DNA of 64,000 nt from Aegicerativicinus sediminis (GCF_015476115.1 NZ_CP064295.1:676001-740000), one strand, 5' to 3'. Positions 18,080-27,343 are shown, numbered from the stretch's first letter. Numbers and translations are program-made. Notes: generated by a model from the sequence alone, not told the origin.

Positions 18080-19627
18080 TTATCTCCATCGAGGATCCCC
18101 AACACCATTATCAATTAAATCTTGATTAGCGATTGTGAAATCTCCTGATGATGGATCAGAAAATTGTGGATCTAAAGTGGTGTAATTGGTATTATCGTAT
18201 ATATACTGCGAGGAATTATAAAATCCTGGCGCATTGAAATAATTATTATTTCCGAAAGTCGGTGTTTCATCTATACCGGCTCTATCAGCATAACCCTCTG
18301 AGGCCGTTTCCGTAATTAATGTATTTGTAACAGTGACATCATTAGAAACAAATCGCACATAAAGCAATCTTCTACTGTCGGAATTTGAACAGGCGTAAAT
18401 TGTACACTGATCAATTAGAATATTGGCAGTCACTCCTGTGTCATTCAAAGTTCCTGCATTATCCATTCTTATAAAGTCCCTACCAGGAGCACAATTGTTA
18501 AATGTGCTCGTCGTCACAGAGAGATTAAGAGCATCGGAGTTTCTGAAATCAATAAAATCACCTCCGTTGGTCATTACATTAGTAACCACACAGTCCTCTA
18601 CGGTTACATTTTGCACAATTCCATCTGTAACACTACCGGCTATAAATGAACGATCGTAATCATGGATATTGCAACCTTTAATCAATAACGAATTAAAATT
18701 ATCTGCTTCGGTGTAACGGACTACATCTGTTAATTCGGCTGCAACATCACCCGTTAAGTCTAGGTCAATTAAGCTAACATCAATCGCTCCTGTACCAATA
18801 GAAAAACTAACCTTTAATTGGGGTTTAAAGTCTGTTCTTAATCCTTGGATGGTAATGGACTTGTTCAAAGTAATAGAACCAACTTGAGACGTATAATCTC
18901 CTTGTTCCAGAATTAAGATATCTCCATCCTCTGCATCTGCAATAATTTGAAATAAATCGTCTTCTGGCATAACTAAAGTATTATCCCCAACATCTATACC
19001 AGTTGTGAAGGTAGTAATACCTCTTATTCGAGTGCCATTCATTATCTGGGCTGTATACTCAGTTTCTCCGGTTAAACCAGTTATTGTAGCGACACCATCA
19101 ATTTTCTCCTGATCTGTAACAACATGGGAAATGTTGCCAGGGCTAACTTCAATTGTGGTTACGGCACTATTTGGTATCCATCGAAGAATTGCTTGGGTGG
19201 CACCAATGTCGCCAGGTTCACTCGATATAAAAATTTGTTCTGTTAAAGTTTGTGCCTGTGCAGTAGCCCAGGTTGAATCATCCAACCCTCTTGAACTTAC
19301 TGCTTTTACCCTAATATAATATAGGGTTTCCCCTTCTAAAGGTACCAGTGCAGGTAATTCGTTACCTAATATCTCAACAGTTTCTTCAATACTACCAAAA
19401 TTAGGATCAGTACTAAATTCGGCCACGTATGTATTTACATCATCATTAGCTCTCCAGTTCAATTCAACATTAACTTGATTTCTTACAATTGCCCTTAAAT
19501 CAACAGGTGCAAATTCCCTACTAATTGAAAGCTCTTCAATTAAATCCTCATTATAGCCACAATTAACTACAACAACGGTTAGAGCTAAGGTGAATAATAA
19601 TTTAAATATATTTTTTGTTTTCATCAT
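18080..19627 (-). CDS. Surface lipoprotein with Fn3 domains and DUF4957/DUF5123 beta-helix
   Basis: I take the ATG at 19627 (515 residues); the longer frame starts with TTG at 19633. A lipobox VVVNC places the anchor Cys at residue 23. Two fibronectin-III-like domains follow (about 40-126 and 128-210), then a right-handed beta-helix (about 213-500) that I recognise as DUF4957 plus DUF5123. Such proteins follow SusC/SusD in pectin loci and may be surface glycan-binding proteins, although the fold is also used by chondroitinase-B-like lyases. I see no conserved lyase catalytic pair that I can name, so binding is the safer call. It is the third gene of the susC operon, about 37 bases after susD. 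Confidence 0.8.
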   Translation of the reverse strand: MMKTKNIFKLLFTLALTVVVVNCGYNEDLIEELSISREFAPVDLRAIVRNQVNVELNWRANDDVNTYVAEFSTDPNFGSIEETVEILGNELPALVPLEGETLYYIRVKAVSSRGLDDSTWATAQAQTLTEQIFISSEPGDIGATQAILRWIPNSAVTTIEVSPGNISHVVTDQEKIDGVATITGLTGETEYTAQIMNGTRIRGITTFTTGIDVGDNTLVMPEDDLFQIIADAEDGDILILEQGDYTSQVGSITLNKSITIQGLRTDFKPQLKVSFSIGTGAIDVSLIDLDLTGDVAAELTDVVRYTEADNFNSLLIKGCNIHDYDRSFIAGSVTDGIVQNVTVEDCVVTNVMTNGGDFIDFRNSDALNLSVTTSTFNNCAPGRDFIRMDNAGTLNDTGVTANILIDQCTIYACSNSDSRRLLYVRFVSNDVTVTNTLITETASEGYADRAGIDETPTFGNNNYFNAPGFYNSSQYIYDNTNYTTLDPQFSDPSSGDFTIANQDLIDNGVGDPRWR

Positions 19628-19663
19628 CTTCAATAAATTATTGATTATCTATTAGATAAATTA

Positions 19664-21454
19664 TTAATAGCCATAATCGTTGACTAGTTTACCATTACTC
19701 GCATCTATGAAGACTTGCCATATCGGCCAAAATTGTCTGTCATTTACATTAACTCCTGGTTTATATATGGAGTTAATTATATCTTCAAGTGGTTGATCCC
19801 AATTAAATGCGGAATATTCCGCTCCAGGATCTGAGGTTTCGCCTCGTTCAAGACCATAAATATCTAAGGTTTCTCCGTCTTCTTCGTATTTATAGTACAG
19901 GACTGTTGGTACATTTTCGTAATCACCAGTTCTATTTTGGAGATTTGTCAATTTAGTTTTCTCCTCATCTAATTTATCACTCAATAAGTTCCACCGAATG
20001 AGGTCTTGTTTACGCTCCATTTCTCCAGTAAATTCATATTGGTATTCATCCACAATGGCATTGAACATATCTTCTTTACTGGCAAGGGCATCCACGTATG
20101 CATCTACCTTTTGCGGATGCACCGAAGAAGGGAATGCTCTTCTCCGAATTTCCTTTAAATAAGGAGCCGCAGCACCAGGACCTTCTAATTCATTAGCAGC
20201 TTCAGCAGCCGTTAGCAATATTTCTGCATAACGCATGTAAATTTTGTTAACCCCATCATCATTTGAAGAAGTAACAATTCGATTCATCCATTCATAGCGG
20301 TATTTTCCGAAATACCAAGTATCTAACCCAACCAATTCTTGCTGAGCAAATCCATTTACCGCATTCCCCCATTGGTAGGGTACACATGTAACATCTCTTC
20401 GTGTATCACTTTCATCATAATCATAATATACAGTTGGGGTAGGGCCAGCAATTCCTCCTCTAGGTTGGCTAGTGTGCTGATCCACACTTCTATGCCTAAC
20501 GGCGAAAGAAAACAACACCCTACCACGTCCATCAGAAAATGGAATTTCCCATAAAGATTCTCCACCGGCAGTGGTATTCTCCTCGTTATAGTTTTTCCAG
20601 AACCCTTCAAAAGATGGATTTAAACTAGCGGTACCGCTGTTAATTACATCCCTACACTCATCCAATGCAAGTTGATACATATTTTGAACAGAAAGTTCTG
20701 GATCATTACTTCTTCTTACTCCATCTGGATATCTCTGAAAGCCACTCGCAGCCATTGCTAAACGTGCTCTGAACCCTTTCACAAATGCTTTATTAACTCT
20801 TTCAACAGAGGTAGTAGAAGAATTTGCGTTTGGCCAAGCAACTAAAGTCGCAGCCTCACCAAGATCTGCTATCAATTGTTTGTAGATAACATCACGGCTT
20901 GATTTTTCAAGATAAATGGTTTCAGTTGTAATTGGCTCAAATCTGGCTGGAACATCTCCCCATGCCTTCATTAAATCTGCATAATAAATGGCGCGATAGG
21001 TTAAGGCTTCTCCCAATAATTGACCCAATTCAGATCCTGGTTCAGGATTACCAAAATTGCGCAAACCTCGTATTGCAATGTTGGCACGTTCAATACCACT
21101 ATACATCATAGCCCATGCATTATTCGCAGAATTCATTTGAGAATTATTAGGCTTAGTATCATAAATCATTAATTCACCTTGGGAGCTACCGGCATCATCT
21201 GAACTATAGTTATATTCAATGTCAGTATTAAAGCCATAGAAAGGTATAAATCTACCTCTATAGGAATTGGTCTGACCCATTGGCTCCAAAATACCATTCA
21301 CGGCACCTCTAGCCAACCCAGCGGTCGAAAAAATTATAGATTCATCTAAGGTAGATTTGGCTGGAGCCTCCAGAAAATCTGAATCTATTTCCTCACAGGA
21401 AAAGCACAATCCTGCTATAATGATTAAGGAATATATTTTTATAAAATTTTTCAT
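19664..21454 (-). CDS. SusD-family outer-membrane glycan-binding lipoprotein
   Basis: A SusD/RagB lipoprotein of 596 residues. I chose the ATG at 21454, because the longer frame begins with TTG at 21463. From the ATG the lipobox GLCFSC gives Cys20. The N-terminal SusD segment (FLEAPAKSTLDE) and the TPR-like helices (ANIAIRGLRNFG and EALTYRAIYYADLMKAWGDVP) are characteristic. The C-terminal RagB/SusD region contains EILLTAAEAANEL. It caps the SusC channel and delivers oligogalacturonides. It lies 12 bases after susC. Confidence 0.95.
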   Translation of the reverse strand: MKNFIKIYSLIIIAGLCFSCEEIDSDFLEAPAKSTLDESIIFSTAGLARGAVNGILEPMGQTNSYRGRFIPFYGFNTDIEYNYSSDDAGSSQGELMIYDTKPNNSQMNSANNAWAMMYSGIERANIAIRGLRNFGNPEPGSELGQLLGEALTYRAIYYADLMKAWGDVPARFEPITTETIYLEKSSRDVIYKQLIADLGEAATLVAWPNANSSTTSVERVNKAFVKGFRARLAMAASGFQRYPDGVRRSNDPELSVQNMYQLALDECRDVINSGTASLNPSFEGFWKNYNEENTTAGGESLWEIPFSDGRGRVLFSFAVRHRSVDQHTSQPRGGIAGPTPTVYYDYDESDTRRDVTCVPYQWGNAVNGFAQQELVGLDTWYFGKYRYEWMNRIVTSSNDDGVNKIYMRYAEILLTAAEAANELEGPGAAAPYLKEIRRRAFPSSVHPQKVDAYVDALASKEDMFNAIVDEYQYEFTGEMERKQDLIRWNLLSDKLDEEKTKLTNLQNRTGDYENVPTVLYYKYEEDGETLDIYGLERGETSDPGAEYSAFNWDQPLEDIINSIYKPGVNVNDRQFWPIWQVFIDASNGKLVNDYGY

Positions 21455-21466
21455 TCTCAACAATTT

Positions 21467-24400
21467 TTAAAAATTAAGGTTTACACCAAATACAAGCTGT
21501 CTACTTCTAGGAAAAGGAGAGTAATCAACACCTGGAGTAAGCGGTGTCCTCCTTCTAGTTGAAACTTCAGGATCTAAACCAGAATAATCCGTTAAGACAA
21601 ATACATTATTTGCCGTAACATAGAGTCTTAACTTCGAAATACCAACGGTAGAAGTTAAGGCATCAGGAATTGTATACCCTAACGTTAAAGTGTTTAATCT
21701 TAGGAAAGAAGCATCCTCCACAGCCCAATCGCTAAAAACAAATCTTCCCATATATGGTGACCACATTGTGGTGTTTGCGTTGATTGCTTCTAACTGCACC
21801 GGATCTGTCACTAATGCACCAGTAGAAGGGTCTAAATTAGTCCATCTATTTCCGTCAGCCATTATAGTACTTAAATTTCTATACTGCCCATTTAAATTAG
21901 ATGTTGTAAACTCAACCTTATTGGCATTGTAAACATCTTGACCAACACTAAAATTAAAGGCTGCCGATAAATCAAAGCCGTAGGCGTAAGCATTCAAAGT
22001 AAAACCGCCCGTAAAATCGGGGTTAGCATCACCTATAATTCCGTTGTCGTTAACATCTACAATACCGTCATTGTTAAGGTCCTTTAATTTCAATACACCT
22101 GGACGAACCTCACCCACAACTGCACTATTATCCACAACATCTGGTCGCAAAGTATATTCACCCGTTGCAACATCATAATTGAAATCCGAAACTTCATAAC
22201 GACCATCGTTTTGATAGCCCCACATAATACCAACTGGCTCACCTACTCTAATTAGGTAATCACGTCCAATTTGGGTGGAAGCCCAATTCGTATTCTGGCC
22301 AAAATCTTCCAGTGAACCAAGTGATTTTATTTCATTTTTATTCGCTGAAATGTTGAATCCGAAACTCAGGCCATAATTCTCTTTTGTAATAGCATTAATA
22401 TTAAGGGACCCCTCGATACCTCTATTTTCAATTTCCCCTAAATTTCTATATTGACTAGCATAACCTGTACCAGGAGTTGGGAAATTTAAAAGTAGGTCGT
22501 TTGTTATGTTCTTATATACTTCAACACTACCGCTTACAACACCATTAAATAATCCAAAATCTAAACCTAAATTTTGTGTTACGGTAGTTTCCCATTTTAA
22601 ATCTGGGTTAGCCATTGTATTTGAGGCAGCCCAATAGGTTGGAATACCATTAAGATATGTAGTAGTCCTAGACTCAAAGCTTTGAACAGTTTGGCCAGTT
22701 GGAATATTGTTATTACCCGCCTCACCATAACTTAATCTAAGTTTTAGGGCATCTAACCAATCTGAATCTTTCAAGAAGCTTTCTTCATTAATTTTCCAAG
22801 CAATGGCCGCTGAAGGGAAATACCCCCAACGATTATCCCCCAAGAACTTACTTGAACCATCGGCCCTAAATGTTGCTGTTAATAGATATTTATCCATTAA
22901 GCTATAATTCAATCTTCCAAAAAATGACAACAACCTATCATCTGGGGCATAAAAATTATCAACGGACTGTGGAATCCCTTGAGTTGTTAATTTTCTTGTG
23001 GTATCAAAATCGAAATCTTTCGGAAAACCTTGAATTTCGGTAAACTCACTCACATCTTTAGTAACAATCATTTCTTCTCCAATGAGAACTTTTAAGTCAT
23101 GATCATCGCCTAAATACTTGTTGAAATCGAAATTAATAGTATTCGCATTTCTAAAACTCTCCCTTTTTCTATCCCTATACACGAGCGCTGGCAATCCTTG
23201 GTTTTCAGCAGATGGACGGTTATTAGCATAATAGGTTGATCGACCATAAAACCTGTAATCTTGATCGTTTCTATTATCCAAACCAAAATCTGACTTAAAC
23301 TGAAGATTTTCAAGAATTTTCCAAGAGAAGCTTCCAAGCATATTAAAGTTTTTGCGCAATTGCTTTCTTTGGTTATCGTCTACAGCAACAAACGGATTCA
23401 CCAAATAACTTGAAAGCGCCTCATCGGTATCAGTTGTGGTTAAACCTGGCAAAGGTATTGGTGAATAACCAACACTATGCCTTAAACGCGCATCAGCTGA
23501 AGAAACTTCGTCTTGTTCGTTTGCTCCACCACCATTAATTTCTGTATCAGAATATCTTACAGTAAATGCCAAATCTACCTTTTCACTAGTTTTGCTCTTA
23601 AGAGATAATGTTAAGTTATTTCTTTTAAAATTTGAACCAACCATGATTGTTTTCTCATCATAAAGTGCATAGTTGAAGTTGAAATTAATTTTTTCAGACC
23701 CTCCACGGACAGACAAGTCACGGTTAACAACCTCGCCCATTTGACCATAAATTTGTTTTTGCCAATTATTTCCTTTCATACCTAGGTACTGGTCATAATC
23801 TTGCCACAAACCAAAATATCTTTCATAAGAATCTAATTCTTCTGGATCACTTAAAAGGGCATATTCGTACTGCCATTTCACATAATCTTCAGGATCTAAT
23901 ACATCTATAGTGTTGGCAATTTTCTTAACTCCATAAAACGTATTAAAGTTAACACCAATCTTACCTTCCTTACCACTTTTAGTTGTGATAATAACAACAC
24001 CATTTGCACCTCTAGAACCATAGATAGCAGTAGAAGAGGCATCCTTAAGAACCGAAATATTATCAATGTCTGAAGGGCTAATATCGCTCATACTGTTTAC
24101 AGGGAAACCATCGACAATAATAAGCGGCGTACTATCCTGTGTTAAAGAACCATTACCCCTTACTCGAATATTAATTTCAGCGTCTGGAGAACCTTCAGTA
24201 GATAACACTTGCACACCCGCCAATCGACCGGTTAAAGTTTCCGCCACGCTAGAAATGGACTGTTGTTTCAAGTCGTCACCACCAATTGCAACAACAGATC
24301 CGGTTAAATCGGATTTTCTAGTCGTTCCATATCCTACAACTACAACCTCGTCTAAAGCTTCTAAATTAGCAGACATAGTTACATCAATGTTACTTCGTCC

Positions 24401-24718
24401 ATTCACATTTATTTCTTGGGTTAAATACCCAATATAAGAAAAGACAAGAACAGCGTTAGAACCCGAGACATTGATGGTATAATTTCCATCAAAATCGGTT
24501 GTAGCCCCATTTGTCGTTCCTTTCTCGAGAATTGTAAGCCCAGGAAGAGGACCTCCATTTTCTCCATCTATTACGGTTCCACTAACACTAATATTTTGAG
24601 CAAAAATTAATGTTGTCGACATAATTAAGACAACCGTAAGCAGCAATTCTTTAGGAATTCGTTTAGGCGAATTAAGAAGATGCCAAATCCACCTATTACG
24701 TAAAAGTAGTTTTTCCAT
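21467..24718 (-). CDS. SusC-family TonB-dependent outer-membrane transporter
   Basis: A 1083-residue SusC/RagA protein. A long signal peptide ends near residue 41 (LIFAQ). A carboxypeptidase-like regulatory domain follows (about 42-125, VSGTVIDGENGGPLPG), then the TonB-box/plug region (EVVVVGYGTTRKSDLTGSV and GSRGANGVVIITTK) and a 22-strand barrel to the terminal aromatic (GVNLNF). It should import oligogalacturonides with the SusD encoded next. It heads a three-gene operon with a recognisable promoter at 24831-24863. Confidence 0.96.
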   Translation of the reverse strand: MEKLLLRNRWIWHLLNSPKRIPKELLLTVVLIMSTTLIFAQNISVSGTVIDGENGGPLPGLTILEKGTTNGATTDFDGNYTINVSGSNAVLVFSYIGYLTQEINVNGRSNIDVTMSANLEALDEVVVVGYGTTRKSDLTGSVVAIGGDDLKQQSISSVAETLTGRLAGVQVLSTEGSPDAEINIRVRGNGSLTQDSTPLIIVDGFPVNSMSDISPSDIDNISVLKDASSTAIYGSRGANGVVIITTKSGKEGKIGVNFNTFYGVKKIANTIDVLDPEDYVKWQYEYALLSDPEELDSYERYFGLWQDYDQYLGMKGNNWQKQIYGQMGEVVNRDLSVRGGSEKINFNFNYALYDEKTIMVGSNFKRNNLTLSLKSKTSEKVDLAFTVRYSDTEINGGGANEQDEVSSADARLRHSVGYSPIPLPGLTTTDTDEALSSYLVNPFVAVDDNQRKQLRKNFNMLGSFSWKILENLQFKSDFGLDNRNDQDYRFYGRSTYYANNRPSAENQGLPALVYRDRKRESFRNANTINFDFNKYLGDDHDLKVLIGEEMIVTKDVSEFTEIQGFPKDFDFDTTRKLTTQGIPQSVDNFYAPDDRLLSFFGRLNYSLMDKYLLTATFRADGSSKFLGDNRWGYFPSAAIAWKINEESFLKDSDWLDALKLRLSYGEAGNNNIPTGQTVQSFESRTTTYLNGIPTYWAASNTMANPDLKWETTVTQNLGLDFGLFNGVVSGSVEVYKNITNDLLLNFPTPGTGYASQYRNLGEIENRGIEGSLNINAITKENYGLSFGFNISANKNEIKSLGSLEDFGQNTNWASTQIGRDYLIRVGEPVGIMWGYQNDGRYEVSDFNYDVATGEYTLRPDVVDNSAVVGEVRPGVLKLKDLNNDGIVDVNDNGIIGDANPDFTGGFTLNAYAYGFDLSAAFNFSVGQDVYNANKVEFTTSNLNGQYRNLSTIMADGNRWTNLDPSTGALVTDPVQLEAINANTTMWSPYMGRFVFSDWAVEDASFLRLNTLTLGYTIPDALTSTVGISKLRLYVTANNVFVLTDYSGLDPEVSTRRRTPLTPGVDYSPFPRSRQLVFGVNLNF

Positions 24719-24830
24719 ACAAGCCAGTTAAATAGTGAGTTAAAATGAATTAATCCGATTCTAAACCAAAACCGCCAACAATTTTATCTTTATCACAAGG
24801 TAATACTTTGGAAACCAAATAGACACGGAT

Positions 24831-24863
24831 CAAAAGTAATTACACAAGAGGTAATAATTCAAA
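24831..24863 (-). promoter_or_regulatory. Promoter of the susC operon
   Basis: The minus strand has TTTG (24863-24860), 21 bases, then TACTTTTG (24838-24831), matching the Bacteroidota -33/-7 consensus. The start point would be near 24824, giving a leader of about 105 bases. The operator at 24888-24901 lies upstream of the -33 box, unlike at kduI. Confidence 0.65.
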
Positions 24864-24887
24864 AATGATTGAGCCAGAATCAATTTA

Positions 24888-24901
24888 TGTAATCGATTAC
24901 G
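24888..24901 (-). promoter_or_regulatory. Candidate LacI-type operator upstream of susC
   Basis: TGTAATCGATTACG, identical to the 14-mer found upstream of the LacI gene at 6166-6179. It starts 25 bases upstream of the putative -33 element, a position usual for activators or looping rather than simple promoter blocking. Confidence 0.75.
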
Positions 24902-25154
24902 CTAAATTATTAAAATAATGTTAATGGCAAAACTTTTACTCCTCAAACATTGTCATTTTAACACTTTTATATTCATAATTAACCACAGATATATAATTAA
25001 TAGTCACTTTTTTGCGAATACGACAACAGCTTCTTAAAGAAATCGATAAAATTTGATCCCTTTTTGAACATTATGTAATCGATAACTATAGTTAAATTTT
25101 AAAACATACCATCGTATTTATTAATTTTCATACCGTTGATTTCTTTTAAGAGTA

Positions 25155-25436
25155 ATGGAACATTTTCTTAGAACCGATTCCAAAAACCCCAATTTTGAAA
25201 ATCTTGTAAGTGATTTAGATTCGGAACCCTTCCATTTGAACAGTGAGGAACATCAATTCTATTTCCAATACAATACCATAGATAAATTAGCGCATGTTTT
25301 AATTTTTTATAGGGACAATAAAGCTATTAGCTGCGGAGCGTTAAAAAAATTTGATAAAAACACGATGGTGGTTAAAAGGATTTACACTATACCATCGGAA
25401 TGGAGAGGAATTGGTTATGCTTTGATAGTTTAATGC
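25155..25436 (+). pseudogene. Truncated GNAT acetyltransferase
   Basis: A 92-codon frame, counting to the TAA near 25433. Its sequence follows the first two thirds of a small GNAT N-acetyltransferase: DKLAHVLIFYRDNKAISCGALKKFDKNTMVVKRIYTIPSEWRGIGYA, ending where the acetyl-CoA-binding loop (R-G-x-G-x-A) should continue. Family members I know run to about 145-155 residues. After GYA the frame ends, while a shifted frame continues for a few residues (FDSLMQLENSL) before another stop. This looks like a frameshift and deletion that removed the C-terminal half. It could still make a short inactive protein. It sits at the edge of the pectin locus. Confidence 0.65.
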
Positions 25437-25548
25437 AATTGGAAAATTCACTCTAGGGACTGTACCATATAACTTATTTATTAACTAATAATTAGGCGTA
25501 TTCTTACTTTAATTTATGGATTAAGCAGGTTTGTATTTTTTAATTATT

Positions 25549-26967
25549 TTATTCTCCTTTTTTTTCTGATGGTACGAGCCTAATTAATCGGGCAGGTTCA
25601 TCAGTTAGTAAATAAATGTATCCATCTGGTCCTGTTCTTACATCCCGAATTCGCCCAATGCCTTTCAATATGATTTCCTGATCAACTACCTTTTTATTAA
25701 TAACCCGTAAACGATGTAATTCTTGTGCTCTAAGGCTACCAACAAAAAAATCATTTTGCCAATTTGGAAATAGTGAACCTATATACTGTGTTAAACCACA
25801 AGGAGCTATAGATGGCGTCCAGTGCACCAATGGTTGTTCCATTCCTTCCTTTTCGGTTATTGAAGTAATTGGTTGACCATTATAATTAATTCCATGAGTA
25901 ATTATTGGCCAACCATAATTCTTCCCTTTCTGAATAAGGTTAAATTCATCTCCCCCTTGGGCTCCATGTTCGGTCGCATAAACATTGTGATTTGAATCTA
26001 TTGTAAGGCCTTGTGGATTCCTATGACCATAGCTCCAAATCCCCTTTGGGATTTCGGGTGTCTCTATAAACGGGTTGTCTTTTGGAATACTGCCATCATC
26101 ATGGAGCCTAAATATTTTGCCATTCGGGCGATTCAAATCCTGTGCGTGCCCCATAACACCTCTTTCCCCAATAACAAAATAGATGTATCCATCATCAAAA
26201 GCGATTCGTGTTCCATAGTGCGCTCCGGATTGCATATAGAATTTTAAATCCGATTTGTAAATCCATTCTTGATCTATCCACTGATGATCTCTGATCCTCC
26301 CACGAACAATTGCCGTTTGTGACCACGATTTACCCATCTCATCTCGCCAACCATCCGCAAAAGCCAAATAAATCCAACCATTTTTTTCGTAATCCGGGTG
26401 AAGTGCAATATCCATCATACCACCTTCCGGTCCATCAAAAATAACCTTTGGTGTATTTTTTATCGGGATAGAATCAAGCCTATTGTCTGAACTAATCAAA
26501 TGAATGGGTCCAAGCCGCTCTGTAATCAATTTGCTGCCATCAGGAAGAAATGCAATAGACCATGGTGTTCTGAATCCACTTGTAAGTGTTTCCACTTTGA
26601 ATGTATGATACCGCGTCTCCAAAACTTTATCAGAAATGTCTAACTCAGTGGATTCTACGGAATCCGTAGATTCCATTTCCCTAATATAAACAACAATAGC
26701 CCGTATTTGCTCATCTGTTAAGACGGAACTATAAGCCACCATTCCTTTTTCTGTAATTCCATTTTTAATGGAATGTAGAATTTCTTCATCAGACCCACCA
26801 TATTTCCATTTCCCATCTTTCAAACTGCCTCCAATGGCACTAGATGTATGACAACTTGCACATAAATTTTTATAAATGTCTTCAACATTTAGTTGGGACA
26901 ATTCCTGTGACCTAGTTAATATTGAAGTGAGAGAAAAAATAACCGTAAAATAAAATTGTAATTTCAA
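25549..26967 (-). CDS. Secreted cytochrome c / PQQ-type sugar dehydrogenase fusion
   Basis: A 472-residue protein with a signal peptide (1-20), a small c-type cytochrome domain (heme motif CASCH at 36-40, axial Met76 in KGMVAYS), then a six-bladed glucose/sorbosone dehydrogenase propeller (about 115-465). Propeller hallmarks include PWSIAFLPDG, AQDLNRPNGKIFRL, YGHRNPQGL and EHGAQGGDEFN. Such enzymes oxidise aldoses or related sugars in the periplasm using PQQ, and the fused heme would take the electrons. The substrate is unknown. The start is TTG at 26967, and an in-frame stop lies seven codons upstream with no ATG between. The gene is not part of the pectin operons, and no PQQ synthesis genes are seen. 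Confidence 0.85.
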   Translation of the reverse strand: MKLQFYFTVIFSLTSILTRSQELSQLNVEDIYKNLCASCHTSSAIGGSLKDGKWKYGGSDEEILHSIKNGITEKGMVAYSSVLTDEQIRAIVVYIREMESTDSVESTELDISDKVLETRYHTFKVETLTSGFRTPWSIAFLPDGSKLITERLGPIHLISSDNRLDSIPIKNTPKVIFDGPEGGMMDIALHPDYEKNGWIYLAFADGWRDEMGKSWSQTAIVRGRIRDHQWIDQEWIYKSDLKFYMQSGAHYGTRIAFDDGYIYFVIGERGVMGHAQDLNRPNGKIFRLHDDGSIPKDNPFIETPEIPKGIWSYGHRNPQGLTIDSNHNVYATEHGAQGGDEFNLIQKGKNYGWPIITHGINYNGQPITSITEKEGMEQPLVHWTPSIAPCGLTQYIGSLFPNWQNDFFVGSLRAQELHRLRVINKKVVDQEIILKGIGRIRDVRTGPDGYIYLLTDEPARLIRLVPSEKKGE

Positions 26968-27214
26968 TTTTTTGTTGTTTTGTCTAGTACAATAAATATT
27001 AGATTGAATGGTTGAAATGCCAGTTACTATTTTAATTAGTTAGTGAAATGATCGTACAAAGTCTTTTTTTACTTCTAAATTTCGGTGACACAAATCTAAT
27101 GGATTTAGGATTGATTTGAAACTGGAGGCTATCACTGATAGATTGATGCAGTCCCAAGACTATTTAGGAATAAAATTAATTTATCGTACATAATTCGTAC
27201 AATTAATAAACAAG

Positions 27215-27253
27215 AAATCCGTAACTCATTATTTAATAACTAGTTACGGATTT
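27215..27253 (-). terminator. Hairpin terminator after tRNA-Leu
   Basis: A perfect 12-base stem (AAATCCGTAACT / AGTTACGGATTT) with a 15-base A+T loop lies immediately downstream of tRNA-Leu on the minus strand. Confidence 0.75.
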
Positions 27254-27259
27254 TATCTG

Positions 27260-27343
27260 TACTCGGAGCGGGACTTGAACCCGCACAGCCTAATGGCCAT
27301 TGGATTTTAAGTCCAACGTGTCTACCAATTCCACCATCCGAGC
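27260..27343 (-). tRNA. tRNA-Leu (anticodon TAA)
   Basis: The reverse complement folds as a class II tRNA: acceptor GCTCGGA/TCCGAGT, D-arm with TGGTAGACACG, anticodon stem-loop GGACTTAAAATCC with TAA, a variable arm typical of leucine tRNAs, and T-arm GGGTTCAAGTCCC. The length is 84 bases including the discriminator A; CCA is not encoded. Confidence 0.95.

Larger units (their letters stand above)
24719..25154. promoter_or_regulatory. susC upstream region with promoter and operators
   Basis: This 436-base gap holds the susC promoter and a strong operator copy (both listed separately). Two weaker relatives lie further upstream: AATCGATA at 25041-25048 and TGTAATCGATAACT at 25074-25087 (ten of the motif positions preserved). 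The remaining DNA is A+T rich and I see no other gene or hairpin in it. Confidence 0.6.
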
